The translations under genes were made by a program, and so were the position numbers. DNA of 64,000 bases from Planotetraspora kaengkrachanensis (GTDB lineage Bacteria > Actinomycetota > Actinomycetes > Streptosporangiales > Streptosporangiaceae), in contig NZ_BONV01000009.1 in NCBI RefSeq assembly GCF_016862895.1, positions 1 to 64,000 of the forward strand, written 5' to 3'. This document shows, in pieces, positions 16,741 through 25,458 of this stretch. Each line of letters begins with the position of its first letter. The stretch's first letter is position 1. Below the pieces are notes generated by a model that was not told the origin of the DNA, did not search any database, and worked only from the letters and a program-made list of their open reading frames with translations.

Positions 16741-18285
16741 TCAGGGGTCGGTGAAGCGCTGGTCCTGCCGGTCGAAGTGGCGCTGGAGCCGGCGGTGCGT
16801 CTCCGGCCCGATCTCGCCGTCGGCGTACATGCGCGTGAGCGCGTCGCTCTGCACGGCGAGCACGTCGCGGCGCATCCGGCCGTAGGCGCCGGTGAGGTCC
16901 TCGGACTCCTGGTCGAGATCCATCTGCGCCTGCAGCGAGCGCCGGACGTGTGCCAGCACCGCCGGAGGAGCGGCCTCGAGGTCCTCGATCTGCTCGATGT
17001 AACCGGCGGCGATCTCGGTGAGCCGCCGCCGCGCCCGGACGTACTCGGCCTGGGTGTGGTCAGGGCTGACCGCCAGGCCGGAGAGCCTGACCAGGGGCGC
17101 GAGCGTGAATCCCTGCGCGATCAGGGACACGACGATGACGCCGGTCGCCAGGACCATCAGCAGGCTGCGATGAGGCAGCGGCAGTCCGGAGGCGGTGGTC
17201 AGTGGGATGGACAGGGCCGCGGCGAGCGGCACCACGCCGCGGGCGCCCGCCCAGGAGACCACCGCGGGCACCTGCCAGGACGGGCGCAGGCGTCCTCCCG
17301 AGCGCCACTGCTGGAACGCCGCCAGGGGCAACATCCAGGCCACCCGGACCACGACCAGCGTCAACGCGATGGCGAGGACGGCGGGGGCCCATGACTGCTC
17401 GGCCGCGGACAGATCGCGGATCTGGCCGGGCAACTGCAGTCCGATGAGGCTGAAGACGACGCTTTCCAGCAGGAAGATCAGCGTGCCGTACACGGCGGAC
17501 AACTGGAGCCGGGTGCCGGGGTTGGTCAGCTCGTGCTGCCGGATGCCGAGGATGACGGCGGCCACGATCACCGCGGTCACCCCGGAGGCGTGGACGGCCT
17601 CGGCCGACACGTAGGCCAGATAGGGGACGATGAGGGCGATCACGCTCTCCACGATCGGATCCTCCGTGCGGCGCCGCACCCACCCGACGCCTGCGGCGAC
17701 CACCGCTCCGGCCAGCACCCCGCCACCGGCCAGCCGGACGAAGTCGACGGCGACGCCGGTCCAGCCGACCGCGCCGCCGGCCACCGCGGCCGCGGTGGCG
17801 ATCCGGAACAGGATGAGGCTGGTGGCGTCGTTGAACAGGCTTTCCGCCTGGACGAGGGTCTGCAGCCGGGGCGGCAGCGCGAGCCTGCGGCCCAGCGCGG
17901 TGACGGCCACCGGGTCGGTGCTCGCCAGGACCGCGCCGAGCACGAATCCCAGCGCCGGCGAGAGCGGAGTCAGCATCGCTGTGACGAACCCCACAGCGGC
18001 GGCGGAGACCAGGACGAGCCCGACCGCGAGCAGGGTGACCGGCCGCCAGAGCCGCTTCAGCTCCCGCCAGGACAGCTCCTCTCCCGCCGCGTAGAGCAGC
18101 GGGGGCAGGACCACCAGGCTGACGAGCTCCGGAGTGACGTGAATCCGCCCGGCGATGGGGAAGAGCCCGACGATCAGGCCCGCGACGACCAGTAGCGACG
18201 GGGCGGGAACGCTGACGCGCTCGGCGAACGTCGCGACGACCGTCGCCACCGCCACCAGGAAAAGGACGATCTGCACGCCTTGCAC
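16741..18285 (-). CDS. Na+/H+ antiporter, CPA1/NhaP family
   Basis: A 514-residue cation/proton antiporter with 12 or so membrane spans followed by a soluble C-terminal tail of about 120 residues rich in Arg/Glu. Family motifs are seen: SLVVLPPLLYAAGEELSWRELK, ASTDPVAVTALGR, the ion-binding AESLFNDATSLILFR and WAGARGVVPLAAALSIPL. Expected to exchange Na+ or K+ for H+ in pH and salt homeostasis. The frame opens at 18387, but AGGAG six bases before GTG 18285 and the first membrane helix VQIVLFLVAVATVVA set the start there. The tail is probably regulatory. Confidence 0.93.
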   Translation of the reverse strand: MQGVQIVLFLVAVATVVATFAERVSVPAPSLLVVAGLIVGLFPIAGRIHVTPELVSLVVLPPLLYAAGEELSWRELKRLWRPVTLLAVGLVLVSAAAVGFVTAMLTPLSPALGFVLGAVLASTDPVAVTALGRRLALPPRLQTLVQAESLFNDATSLILFRIATAAAVAGGAVGWTGVAVDFVRLAGGGVLAGAVVAAGVGWVRRRTEDPIVESVIALIVPYLAYVSAEAVHASGVTAVIVAAVILGIRQHELTNPGTRLQLSAVYGTLIFLLESVVFSLIGLQLPGQIRDLSAAEQSWAPAVLAIALTLVVVRVAWMLPLAAFQQWRSGGRLRPSWQVPAVVSWAGARGVVPLAAALSIPLTTASGLPLPHRSLLMVLATGVIVVSLIAQGFTLAPLVRLSGLAVSPDHTQAEYVRARRRLTEIAAGYIEQIEDLEAAPPAVLAHVRRSLQAQMDLDQESEDLTGAYGRMRRDVLAVQSDALTRMYADGEIGPETHRRLQRHFDRQDQRFTDP

Positions 18286-18464
18286 GACGTCTCCTCGGAA
18301 GTCCCGATGCCGACCAGACTTCCCGGCGAACCCGGCACCAAAGTACAGGAATGGCGCAAACCCCCGCTCTGAAGTGACCGCCGTCACCGTCCGGAAGGCA
18401 ATCTGAACCTGCGCCTACCAACCTTTTGCCCTGGTTTGAGATGAATGTTTCTAGCCTGTCCGGT

Positions 18465-19292
18465 ATGAGGAACCATCTTGGTGAGTTCCTCCGCGCTCGG
18501 CGGCAACTCATGACCCCTGACCAGGTCGGGCTGCCGCCTACCGGCGACCACCGCAGGACACCCGGACTGCGCCGCGACGAGGTGGCCATGCTGGCCGGCG
18601 TCAGCACCGACTACTACGTCAGGCTCGAGCAGGGCAGGGACCGCCATCCGTCGGACCAGGTGCTCGACGCACTCGCGCGCGTCCTGCGACTCGACCGCGA
18701 AACGAGCGAGCACATGTTCGAGCTCGCGCGCCCCCGGAGCCGGGTCCCGATCCCCGGGCCTGAGGACCGGGTCGATATCGAGGTGGCCCGGCTCATCGAG
18801 CGGTGCGAGCACGCGCTCGCGTTCGTGGTGAACCGCTGGGGGGACGTCCTGGCCGTCAATTCACTGACCACCGCCTTCTACGCGGGGATGGACGGCAGCG
18901 ACAACCTGCTGCGGATGACCTTCCTCAACCCCGCGTCACGCCAGTTCTACCGCGACTGGGAGCAGGAGGCCCGCGCCAAGGTCGCCCACCTGCACGCCGT
19001 GGCGGGGTCGGACTACGACGACCCGGACCTGGTCGAACTGGTCGAGGAACTCTCGGAAGCCAGTGACGACTTCCGCCGGATGTGGGCCCGCCATGAGGTG
19101 CGCGCCAAGACCAACCCCTCGATCCGCTTCCGCCATCCCGAAGTGGGCGCCGTGACGATTCACTTCCAGATCTTCGACATCCCCAGCGACCCCGGCCAGA
19201 AGCTCATCGTGGGTCAGGCCACCCCCGGGAGCCCCTCCGACCACGCGCTGGCCCGGCTGCGAGTGCCCGTCGACGACCACGCGGAGGCGTGA
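18465..19292 (+). CDS. helix-turn-helix regulator with MmyB-like ligand-binding domain
   Basis: A 275-residue XRE-type regulator. The N-terminal HTH covers about residues 3-80 (LGEFLRARRQLMTP, TPGLRRDEVAMLAGVSTDYYVRLEQGRDRHPS), and the C-terminal PAS-like MmyB ligand-binding domain follows (VNRWGDVLAVNSLTTAFY, MTFLNPASRQFYRDWE, VRAKTNPSIRFRHPEVG). Members commonly repress a divergent oxidoreductase, but here the divergent neighbour is the Na+/H+ antiporter (179 bases between starts), so that gene is a candidate target. No good ribosome binding site is visible at the chosen ATG, which could be leaderless; ATG 18426 is an alternative. Confidence 0.9.
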   Translation: MRNHLGEFLRARRQLMTPDQVGLPPTGDHRRTPGLRRDEVAMLAGVSTDYYVRLEQGRDRHPSDQVLDALARVLRLDRETSEHMFELARPRSRVPIPGPEDRVDIEVARLIERCEHALAFVVNRWGDVLAVNSLTTAFYAGMDGSDNLLRMTFLNPASRQFYRDWEQEARAKVAHLHAVAGSDYDDPDLVELVEELSEASDDFRRMWARHEVRAKTNPSIRFRHPEVGAVTIHFQIFDIPSDPGQKLIVGQATPGSPSDHALARLRVPVDDHAEA

Positions 19293-19326
19293 CACGACGC
19301 GGTGGTCCGGCGCACCGGGGCCGACG

Positions 19327-21345
19327 TCACTGCCGCACGTCCCACAGGCGCACGGTCAGGTCGCCGCTTCCGCTGGCCAGGGTTCCTCCGTCGGGGCTGA
19401 ACTCCACCGACAGGACGACGTCGGTGTGTCCGTTCAGAACCCGGGTGGGCCGGCTGAAGGTCATGTCCCACAGGCGGACGGAGGTGTCGAAGGAACTGCT
19501 GGCGAGCGTGCCACCGTCCGGGCTGAACTCCACCGAGGTGACGCTGTCGGTGTGTCCGAACAGGGTGCCGATGACGCGCCTGGTGCCGACGTCCCATAAC
19601 ACGACCTCGTCGCCGCTGGCGCCGGCGAGCGTCCTGCCGTCCGGGCTGAAGGCGATGTCGTCGACCGTGTCCGCTTCTTCGGGGAACACGGCCACCGGGC
19701 GGCCCGTCGATGCGTCCCACAGCCGTACGGTCGCGTCGTCGCTGCTGGCGATGATCTCGCCGTCGGGGCTGAAGGCGGTTCCGAAGGCGCTGGTGTCGGT
19801 GGTGAGCACGTCGACGGTGCGCCCCGTCGCGACGTCCCACAAACGGACGCTGTCGTCCCATCCCGCGCTCGCCAGCGTCTTGCCGTCGGGGCTGAACACC
19901 ACCGTCCAGACGTAGTCGAGGTGCTCGTCGAGGACGGAAGTGGTGCGCCTGGAGGCCACGTCCCACAGCCGGATGGTCCCGTCGAGGCCGCCGCTGGCGA
20001 GCGTCCTGCCGTCCGGGCTGAACGCCACGGATCTGACGGCGTCGTCGTGGCCCTCCAGGTCGCCGAGGGACCGCCGGGCGGCCACGTCCCACAGGCGGAC
20101 GTCGCCCGAGCCGTTCCCGCAGGCGAGGATCTTGCCGTCGGGGCTGAAGTCCATCTGGGTGACGGAGGGGTCGCCGGGCGAGCCTTCGTAGGTGAGGACC
20201 GCGGCGGGCGGGCTCACGACGACCTCGGTCTGGGTGGCGAACTCGGCCCGGGCGGTGATCTTCGGTGTCGCGGAACGGCTCGGCGCGGCGCCGGCCGCCC
20301 CTGGATCGCCGGAGTTCGCGAGCACGACGACCACGGGCACGGTGACCGCGGCCGCGGCGGCGAGCCCGCCGACAAGGAAGGCACGACGCCTGATCAGCGA
20401 GGGAGCGCGCTGCGGCTGCGGCGGCGGCTCCAGGTGCTCCGTCGCCGCATGGCCGCCGGACCCCTCGAGGGCGGCGCGGGACTGCGACTCCTTCGAGGTG
20501 ATCATGTCGACGACGGTGGGCGGCAGGTCTCCCGCGCCGGGTTCGCTCAGCCGCATCAGGACGTCGCCCATGGACGGCCTGCCCGCCGGGGCCTTGGCCA
20601 GGCAGGCTTCGATCAGATCGCGCAGCCCGTGGTCGGCGGGCACGCCCTCGAGGTCGGGCGCCTCACTGGTGACGCGGTGCACGACGGCGGCGATGGACCC
20701 CGCGTCGAAGGGGCTGTGACCCGTCGCGGCGAAGGCCAGGACGCACCCCAGGGAGAAGGCGTCGCCGGCCGGGCCCACCGGTTCCGCCCGCACCTGCTCG
20801 GGCGACATGTAGGCGAAGGTCCCGACGACGGCGCCGGTGTGCGTGACGCCGCCGGCGCCGTCCAGGGCGCGGGCGATGCCGAAGTCGATCACGCGTGGGC
20901 CGTCGGAGGCCAGGATCACGTTGGCGGGTTTCAGGTCCCGGTGTACGAGCCCGGCCCTGTGGATGGCGGCCAGGCCCTCGGCCAGTCCCGCGCCCAGGGA
21001 CCGGATCGCCTCCGGCGGCAGGGCGCCGTACCGGACGACGGCCTCCTGCAGCGAGGGCCCCGGAATGTAGGCCGTCACCATCCACGGCGGGTCGGCGGCC
21101 GGGTCGGCGTCGACGACCGGCGCTGTGTGGAATCCGCCCACGCTCCGGGCGGCCTCGACCTCGCGGGCGAACCGGGTGCGGAACTGCTCGTTGCCGGCGT
21201 GCTCGGGACGGATGAGCTTGACGGCGACCGGGCGTCCCCCCGGTGAGCGGCCGAAGAAGACCTGCCCCATTCCCCCCGCGCCGAGACGTCCCAAGAGCCG
21301 GTACGAACCGACCTGTGCCGGATCGCCCGGCTGGAGAGGATCCAT
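19327..21345 (-). CDS. membrane Ser/Thr protein kinase with C-terminal WD40 propeller
   Basis: A 672-residue receptor-like kinase. The N-terminal Hanks-type kinase domain (about 12-270) has the glycine loop LGAGGMGQVFFG, VAVKLI lysine, catalytic HRDLKPANVIL, DFGIARA and APE-like YMSPEQV. After a Gln/Pro-rich linker a single membrane span follows (FLVGGLAAAAAVTVPVVVVLA, about 326-348). The extracytoplasmic part holds seven WD40 repeats, each FSPDG...LA...VRLWD, enough for one closed propeller. It presumably senses an external or envelope ligand and phosphorylates cytoplasmic targets. The repeats are similar at DNA level, so this segment is prone to repeat-number variation. Ligand and substrates are unknown. 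Confidence 0.95.
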   Translation of the reverse strand: MDPLQPGDPAQVGSYRLLGRLGAGGMGQVFFGRSPGGRPVAVKLIRPEHAGNEQFRTRFAREVEAARSVGGFHTAPVVDADPAADPPWMVTAYIPGPSLQEAVVRYGALPPEAIRSLGAGLAEGLAAIHRAGLVHRDLKPANVILASDGPRVIDFGIARALDGAGGVTHTGAVVGTFAYMSPEQVRAEPVGPAGDAFSLGCVLAFAATGHSPFDAGSIAAVVHRVTSEAPDLEGVPADHGLRDLIEACLAKAPAGRPSMGDVLMRLSEPGAGDLPPTVVDMITSKESQSRAALEGSGGHAATEHLEPPPQPQRAPSLIRRRAFLVGGLAAAAAVTVPVVVVLANSGDPGAAGAAPSRSATPKITARAEFATQTEVVVSPPAAVLTYEGSPGDPSVTQMDFSPDGKILACGNGSGDVRLWDVAARRSLGDLEGHDDAVRSVAFSPDGRTLASGGLDGTIRLWDVASRRTTSVLDEHLDYVWTVVFSPDGKTLASAGWDDSVRLWDVATGRTVDVLTTDTSAFGTAFSPDGEIIASSDDATVRLWDASTGRPVAVFPEEADTVDDIAFSPDGRTLAGASGDEVVLWDVGTRRVIGTLFGHTDSVTSVEFSPDGGTLASSSFDTSVRLWDMTFSRPTRVLNGHTDVVLSVEFSPDGGTLASGSGDLTVRLWDVRQ

Positions 21346-21460
21346 CCGCGCTCGCCCATCTTCGGAAACGAACAGAGGTCACCGATGACCGCCCATGTTG
21401 GATCTTGTCAGGAAACCGGCTTTCCCGGAAGCGCTCCCGGCACGATCCAGGCGGCACTTT

Positions 21461-22342
21461 CTAGAGATCGAGTTGGTACTCGAACGTCGTGTGCGTCGGC
21501 GTGTAACCGAACTCGTCGTTGATCCTTCTCATGGGGGCGTTGCCGTCGGCGGTGTCGGCCAGCAGGCCGCCGAGGTCGGGGTGCCGCACACGGGCCAGCC
21601 GGATCGCCTCGGCCTTCATCCACCGGCCGAGGCCGCGCCCGCGGTGCTCGGGGAGCACGCCGGTGCCGTAGTGCTGCGCGTCGCCCCTGCCGTCGCCCGG
21701 CACGACCAGTTCGGTGAACCCCGCGATCGTGCCGTCGGACTCGTCGACGGCGGCGACGGTGTGCAGGAGGTCACCGCGCTTTTCGACGGCGTGCGCCGCG
21801 TCCCGGACCCGCTCGACGTCCCAGACCACCGTCCCGTAGTCGGTCTCGTCCATGGGCATGTCGTCCATGGCCCGGCGCGAGGCGGTGAAGGTCTCCGCGA
21901 GGTCGTCGGGGACGACCCCGTCCCAGGCGGCCAGCCTGTAACCGGGATGCGGACGCTCGACGATCTCGGTCAGGGCCGCGAGGTCCACGGTCGCCAGCGG
22001 CAGCCGGGTGAACCTGAGGGTGAGGACCCTGCGGAACCCTCTGGCCGCCAGGAACAGGTCGCCGGGCGAGCCGGCCTCGGCCTGGGTGATGACGCAGCGC
22101 CTGCCCTCGCCGCGGGCCGCGGCCACCGCCGCGTCCAGGAGGAGCGAGCCGACGCCCCTGCGCCGCTCGGCAGGGTGGACGCGCAGGTCCAGCTCGGCCC
22201 GGTGGCTCTCGCCGTCCCGGGTGAACAGACGCAGGAACGCCGCCCCCAGCGGGATCGCGTCGGCGTCGGACGCGAGCCAGGCCAGGCGGTGGCCGTTCGG
22301 GGTGCGGTCGGGGTCGGTCAGCGGGGTGACGCGGATCGGCAC
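21461..22342 (-). CDS. GNAT acetyltransferase with two tandem GNAT domains
   Basis: A 293-residue protein with two GNAT folds. The first (about 1-135) has HPAERRRGVGSLLLDAAVAAARGEGR; the second (about 150-290) has YGTGVLPEHRGRGLGRWMKAEAIRLA, both acetyl-CoA phosphate loops of the R/Q-x-x-G-x-G/A type. Such tandem proteins include mycothiol synthase MshD, but also many of unknown role; the sequence does not show which. GGAGA before GTG 22342 decides the start although the frame opens at 22636. Upstream it is divergent from the mdc operon. Confidence 0.88.
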   Translation of the reverse strand: MPIRVTPLTDPDRTPNGHRLAWLASDADAIPLGAAFLRLFTRDGESHRAELDLRVHPAERRRGVGSLLLDAAVAAARGEGRRCVITQAEAGSPGDLFLAARGFRRVLTLRFTRLPLATVDLAALTEIVERPHPGYRLAAWDGVVPDDLAETFTASRRAMDDMPMDETDYGTVVWDVERVRDAAHAVEKRGDLLHTVAAVDESDGTIAGFTELVVPGDGRGDAQHYGTGVLPEHRGRGLGRWMKAEAIRLARVRHPDLGGLLADTADGNAPMRRINDEFGYTPTHTTFEYQLDL

Positions 22343-22510
22343 GATGTCTCCACGGTGAAGGGGATGATGTCGGGACCTGGCCTCGGCCGCCGGGCGCTTC
22401 CGCGCATGCTCCGCCCACCTCCTCATCCACGGCGCCGGTCCAGAACGATGGACGGCCCGGGGACGATATCGGCCTCGCAAAGCGGGTCGCAAAGGGTTTA
22501 CTCCACTTCT

Positions 22511-22520
22511 GAAAGCTTTC
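22511..22520. promoter_or_regulatory. palindrome in the mdc upstream region
   Basis: GAAAGCTTTC, a perfect 10-bp palindrome, immediately followed by TGATCA, 107 bases before mdcA. A second AT-rich inverted repeat, TTAAC-N9-GTTAA, lies at about 22579-22597. Both are candidate operators for mdc control; no regulator gene is adjacent. Confidence 0.35.
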
Positions 22521-22626
22521 TGATCAGCTGCTTCCGGAACCGCGCGTCCAGCGCCGTCCCACCCACAGCGGGGACGTTTTAACCCCATTTGAGTTAATCG
22601 CGACGCCGTTCGAGCATCACGGACGG

Positions 22627-24291
22627 ATGACGGCATCGCGCGGTCCCACCAGGGCGGCAGCCCGCGACTGGACCCGGCGGCGCACGGCGAAACGGGAGCG
22701 GCTGGAGGCCGTGCGGCCCTTCGTCTCAGGCCGGGTGCTGGACGCCGGGCGGATGCGCGACGCCCTCCACGCGTTGCTGCGGCCGGGCGACCGGGTCGCG
22801 CTCGAAGGCGACAACCAGAAACAGGCGGACTTCCTCGCCGGGGCGCTCGCCGACTGCGATCCGGACGTGGTGCACGACCTGCATCTGCTGATCTCCTCGA
22901 TCAGCCTGCGTGAGCACCTGGACGTCTTCGAGCGCGGCGTGGCCCGGCGCCTCGACTTCGCCTACGCCGGCCCGCAGAGCGTCCGCATGGCGCAACTGCT
23001 CGCCGACGGCACGGTCGACGTGGGCGCGATCCACACCTATGTCGAGTTGTACGCGCGGATGTTCGTCGACCTCACGCCCGACGTCGCGCTGCTGTGCGCC
23101 GAACAGGCCGACCACGAGGGGAACCTCTACACCGGCCCGGGCACGGAGGACACCCCCACCATCGCCGAGGCCGCGGCGTTCCGCGGCGGTGTGGTGCTGG
23201 TCCAGGTCAACCGGCTGGTGGACAGGGTGCCCCGGGTGGACATCCCCGGCGACTGGGTGGACCTGGTCGTGGAGAGCCCCCGGCCGTACGCACTGGAGCC
23301 GCTGTTCACCCGGGATCCCCGCCACATCGGGCAGGTGGACATCCTGATGGCCATGCTGGCCCTGCGCGGGATCTACGAGCGGCACGGGGTGACGACGCTG
23401 AATCACGGGATCGGCTACGACACCGCGGCGATCGAACTCATCCTGCCCACCTACGGCGAGCGGCTGGGACTGCGCGGGAAGATCTGCAGGCACTGGACGC
23501 TCAACCCGCATCCGACGCTCATCCCCGCCATCGAGAGCGGCTGGGTCGAGTCGGTGCACTGTTTCGGCGGGGAGCCGGGGACGGAGCGGTACGTGGCCGC
23601 CCGCCCGGACGTGTTCTTCACCGGCCCCGACGGATCGCTGCGGTCGAACCGGGTGTTGTGCCAACTGGCCGGCCAGTACGCCGTGGACATGTTCATCGGA
23701 TCGTCCCTGCAGATCGACGCCGACGCGAACTCCTCAACCGTCACCGAGGGCCGTCTGACCGGCTTCGGCGGAGCACCCAACATGGGCCACGACCCGCACG
23801 GCCGCAGGCACGCCTCCCCCGCGTGGTTGAGCCTGCTGACCGGTGAGGCACCCGCGCTGCGGGGACGCAAGCTCGTCGTGCAGATCACGCAGACGTTCCG
23901 CTCAGGTGGCACTCCGGCGTTCGTCGAGTCGCTGGACGCGGTCCAGGTGGCCGAGGACGCGGGCATGCCGATCCCGCCGATCATGATCTACGGCGACGAC
24001 GTCAGCCACGTGGTGACCGAGGAGGGCGTGGCCTACCTCCACAAGGCCACCAGCCTGGCCGACCGGCGCGAGGCGCTGGCCGCCGTCGCGGGCGCCACCC
24101 CGATCGGCAGTCACATGAAGGAACGGCACGTCGAAGCGTTGCGCCGCGACGGTCTGGTCGCGCTGCCCGAGGACCTGGGGGTCGACGTCCGGGCGGCGAA
24201 GCGCTCCCTGCTGGCGGCGCGCAGCGTCGAAGACCTCGTCGCCTGGTCTGGAGGCCTCTATGACCCGCCCGCCCGGTTCCGGACCTGGTGA
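22627..24291 (+). CDS. mdcA: malonate decarboxylase subunit alpha (malonyl/acetyl-ACP CoA-transferase)
   Basis: MdcA is the acyl carrier protein transferase of malonate decarboxylase: it exchanges acetyl on the ACP thiol for malonate, giving malonyl-ACP and acetate. The 554-residue protein is full length and begins with the family N-terminus WTRRRTAKRERLEAV. Recognisable blocks include ALEGDNQKQADFLA, HLLISSISLREHLDVFERG, CAEQADHEGNLYTGPGTEDTPTIAEA and GGAPNMGHDPHGRRHASPAWL. It heads a seven-gene operon in which all neighbours overlap or touch. The spacing of GGACGG to the ATG is poor, so translation may be leaderless or weak. Confidence 0.97.
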   Translation: MTASRGPTRAAARDWTRRRTAKRERLEAVRPFVSGRVLDAGRMRDALHALLRPGDRVALEGDNQKQADFLAGALADCDPDVVHDLHLLISSISLREHLDVFERGVARRLDFAYAGPQSVRMAQLLADGTVDVGAIHTYVELYARMFVDLTPDVALLCAEQADHEGNLYTGPGTEDTPTIAEAAAFRGGVVLVQVNRLVDRVPRVDIPGDWVDLVVESPRPYALEPLFTRDPRHIGQVDILMAMLALRGIYERHGVTTLNHGIGYDTAAIELILPTYGERLGLRGKICRHWTLNPHPTLIPAIESGWVESVHCFGGEPGTERYVAARPDVFFTGPDGSLRSNRVLCQLAGQYAVDMFIGSSLQIDADANSSTVTEGRLTGFGGAPNMGHDPHGRRHASPAWLSLLTGEAPALRGRKLVVQITQTFRSGGTPAFVESLDAVQVAEDAGMPIPPIMIYGDDVSHVVTEEGVAYLHKATSLADRREALAAVAGATPIGSHMKERHVEALRRDGLVALPEDLGVDVRAAKRSLLAARSVEDLVAWSGGLYDPPARFRTW

Positions 24292-25177
24292 CGAGCCGAT
24301 GATCGCGGGCGGAGCTCCGGCGCCGTCCGCGGCCCTGCTGGCCGAGACGGCGGTGCGGGCGCTCCGTGCGGAGGCCCGGCTGGGTCCCAAGCCCGGCCTG
24401 GTCGACCACCGTGGCGGCGGCGCGCACGACGACATGGATCTGCCGCTCCTCCTGGCCTCCGCCGAGGCGCTGCGCCCGGTCTTCCTGGCGGTCGCGGACG
24501 CCTCGGAGCGTACGGCCGTGGGCGTCGAACTCCGCGAGGAACTCGGCAGGCTCGGCCGTGCGGGCGACCGGGCCATGCTCCGGGCCACTCGGGGGGTGAA
24601 CACGCACCGCGGGGCGCTGTGGGCGCTCGGGCTCCTGGTCGCGGGCGCGGCCGGCGCCCGCGACGAGCGGGAGGGCGTCCGCCGTGCGGCCCGGCTGGCC
24701 GCCCTCCCCGACCGGCACGTGCCGGCGGGCGCCCCGTCCAACGGAGAACGGGCACGGCGGCGTCACGGGGTGCGCGGGGCTCGGGGCGAGGCGGCGGCCG
24801 GCTTCCCGCACGTCACGATGGTCGCCCTGCCGCGGCTTCGCCGGGCCGCGGCGGCGGGGACCGGCCGCGACGTGGCCCGGTTGGACGCGTTGCTCGAGGT
24901 GATGAGCCTCCTGGACGACACCTGCGTCCTGCACCGCGGCGGGGCCGAGGGCCTGCGCATGGTCAGGCGCGGCGCCTCACACGTGCTCGCCGAGGGAGGC
25001 GCGGGCACGGACTCCGGCCGTGCGGCGCTCATGGATCTGGACGGGCGGCTCCGGGCGGGCCGGCTGTCACCGGGCGGGAGCGGCGACCTGCTCGCCGCCG
25101 CTCTCTTCCTCGACATGGTGCCGTGGCCGGAACCGTCGGCCGGAACCGGACGAGGGGAGGTCGCGTGCAGACGCTGA
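24260..25177 (+). CDS. mdcB: triphosphoribosyl-dephospho-CoA synthase MdcB
   Basis: MdcB makes 2'-(5''-triphosphoribosyl)-3'-dephospho-CoA from ATP and dephospho-CoA, the precursor of the prosthetic group of malonate decarboxylase (CitG family). The 305-residue protein has the conserved PKPGLVDHRGGGAHDDMD, GVNTHRGALWALGLL, HGVRGARGEAAAGFPHV and LSPGGSGDLLAA motifs. It overlaps the mdcA end by 32 bases; GGAGG inside mdcA at 24250-24254 supports the ATG at 24260 rather than the internal one at 24299. Confidence 0.95.
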   Translation: MTRPPGSGPGDEPMIAGGAPAPSAALLAETAVRALRAEARLGPKPGLVDHRGGGAHDDMDLPLLLASAEALRPVFLAVADASERTAVGVELREELGRLGRAGDRAMLRATRGVNTHRGALWALGLLVAGAAGARDEREGVRRAARLAALPDRHVPAGAPSNGERARRRHGVRGARGEAAAGFPHVTMVALPRLRRAAAAGTGRDVARLDALLEVMSLLDDTCVLHRGGAEGLRMVRRGASHVLAEGGAGTDSGRAALMDLDGRLRAGRLSPGGSGDLLAAALFLDMVPWPEPSAGTGRGEVACRR

Positions 25178-25458
25178 ACTTCGAGTTTCCCGCCGACCGG
25201 CCGGCCGCCCGGCGGGCGCACGTCGGGGTGGTCGGCTCAGGGGATCTGGAGGTGCTGATGACGCCCCAGACGACGGGCACGGCCCGGGTGCGCGTGCGCA
25301 CCAGCGTCGACGGGTTCGACACGGTGTGGCGGATCGTGCTGGAGCGGTTCTTCGCCCGCCACCGCGTCGCCGGCGCCTTCGAGCTCAACGACTCCGGAGC
25401 CACCCCGGGCGTGGTCACCCTGCGCCTGCGTCAGGCCATCGAGGAGGGCAGGTCATGA
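25165..25458 (+). CDS. mdcC: malonate decarboxylase acyl carrier protein (delta subunit) MdcC
   Basis: A 97-residue acyl carrier protein carrying the phosphoribosyl-dephospho-CoA arm. The attachment serine is Ser25 in VVGSGDLEVLM, the same place as in the Klebsiella protein. The start is GTG 25165 after GGGGAGG, so it overlaps the end of mdcB by 13 bases. It is not a pantetheinylated ACP: the arm is added by MdcG using the MdcB product. Confidence 0.95.
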   Translation: MQTLNFEFPADRPAARRAHVGVVGSGDLEVLMTPQTTGTARVRVRTSVDGFDTVWRIVLERFFARHRVAGAFELNDSGATPGVVTLRLRQAIEEGRS

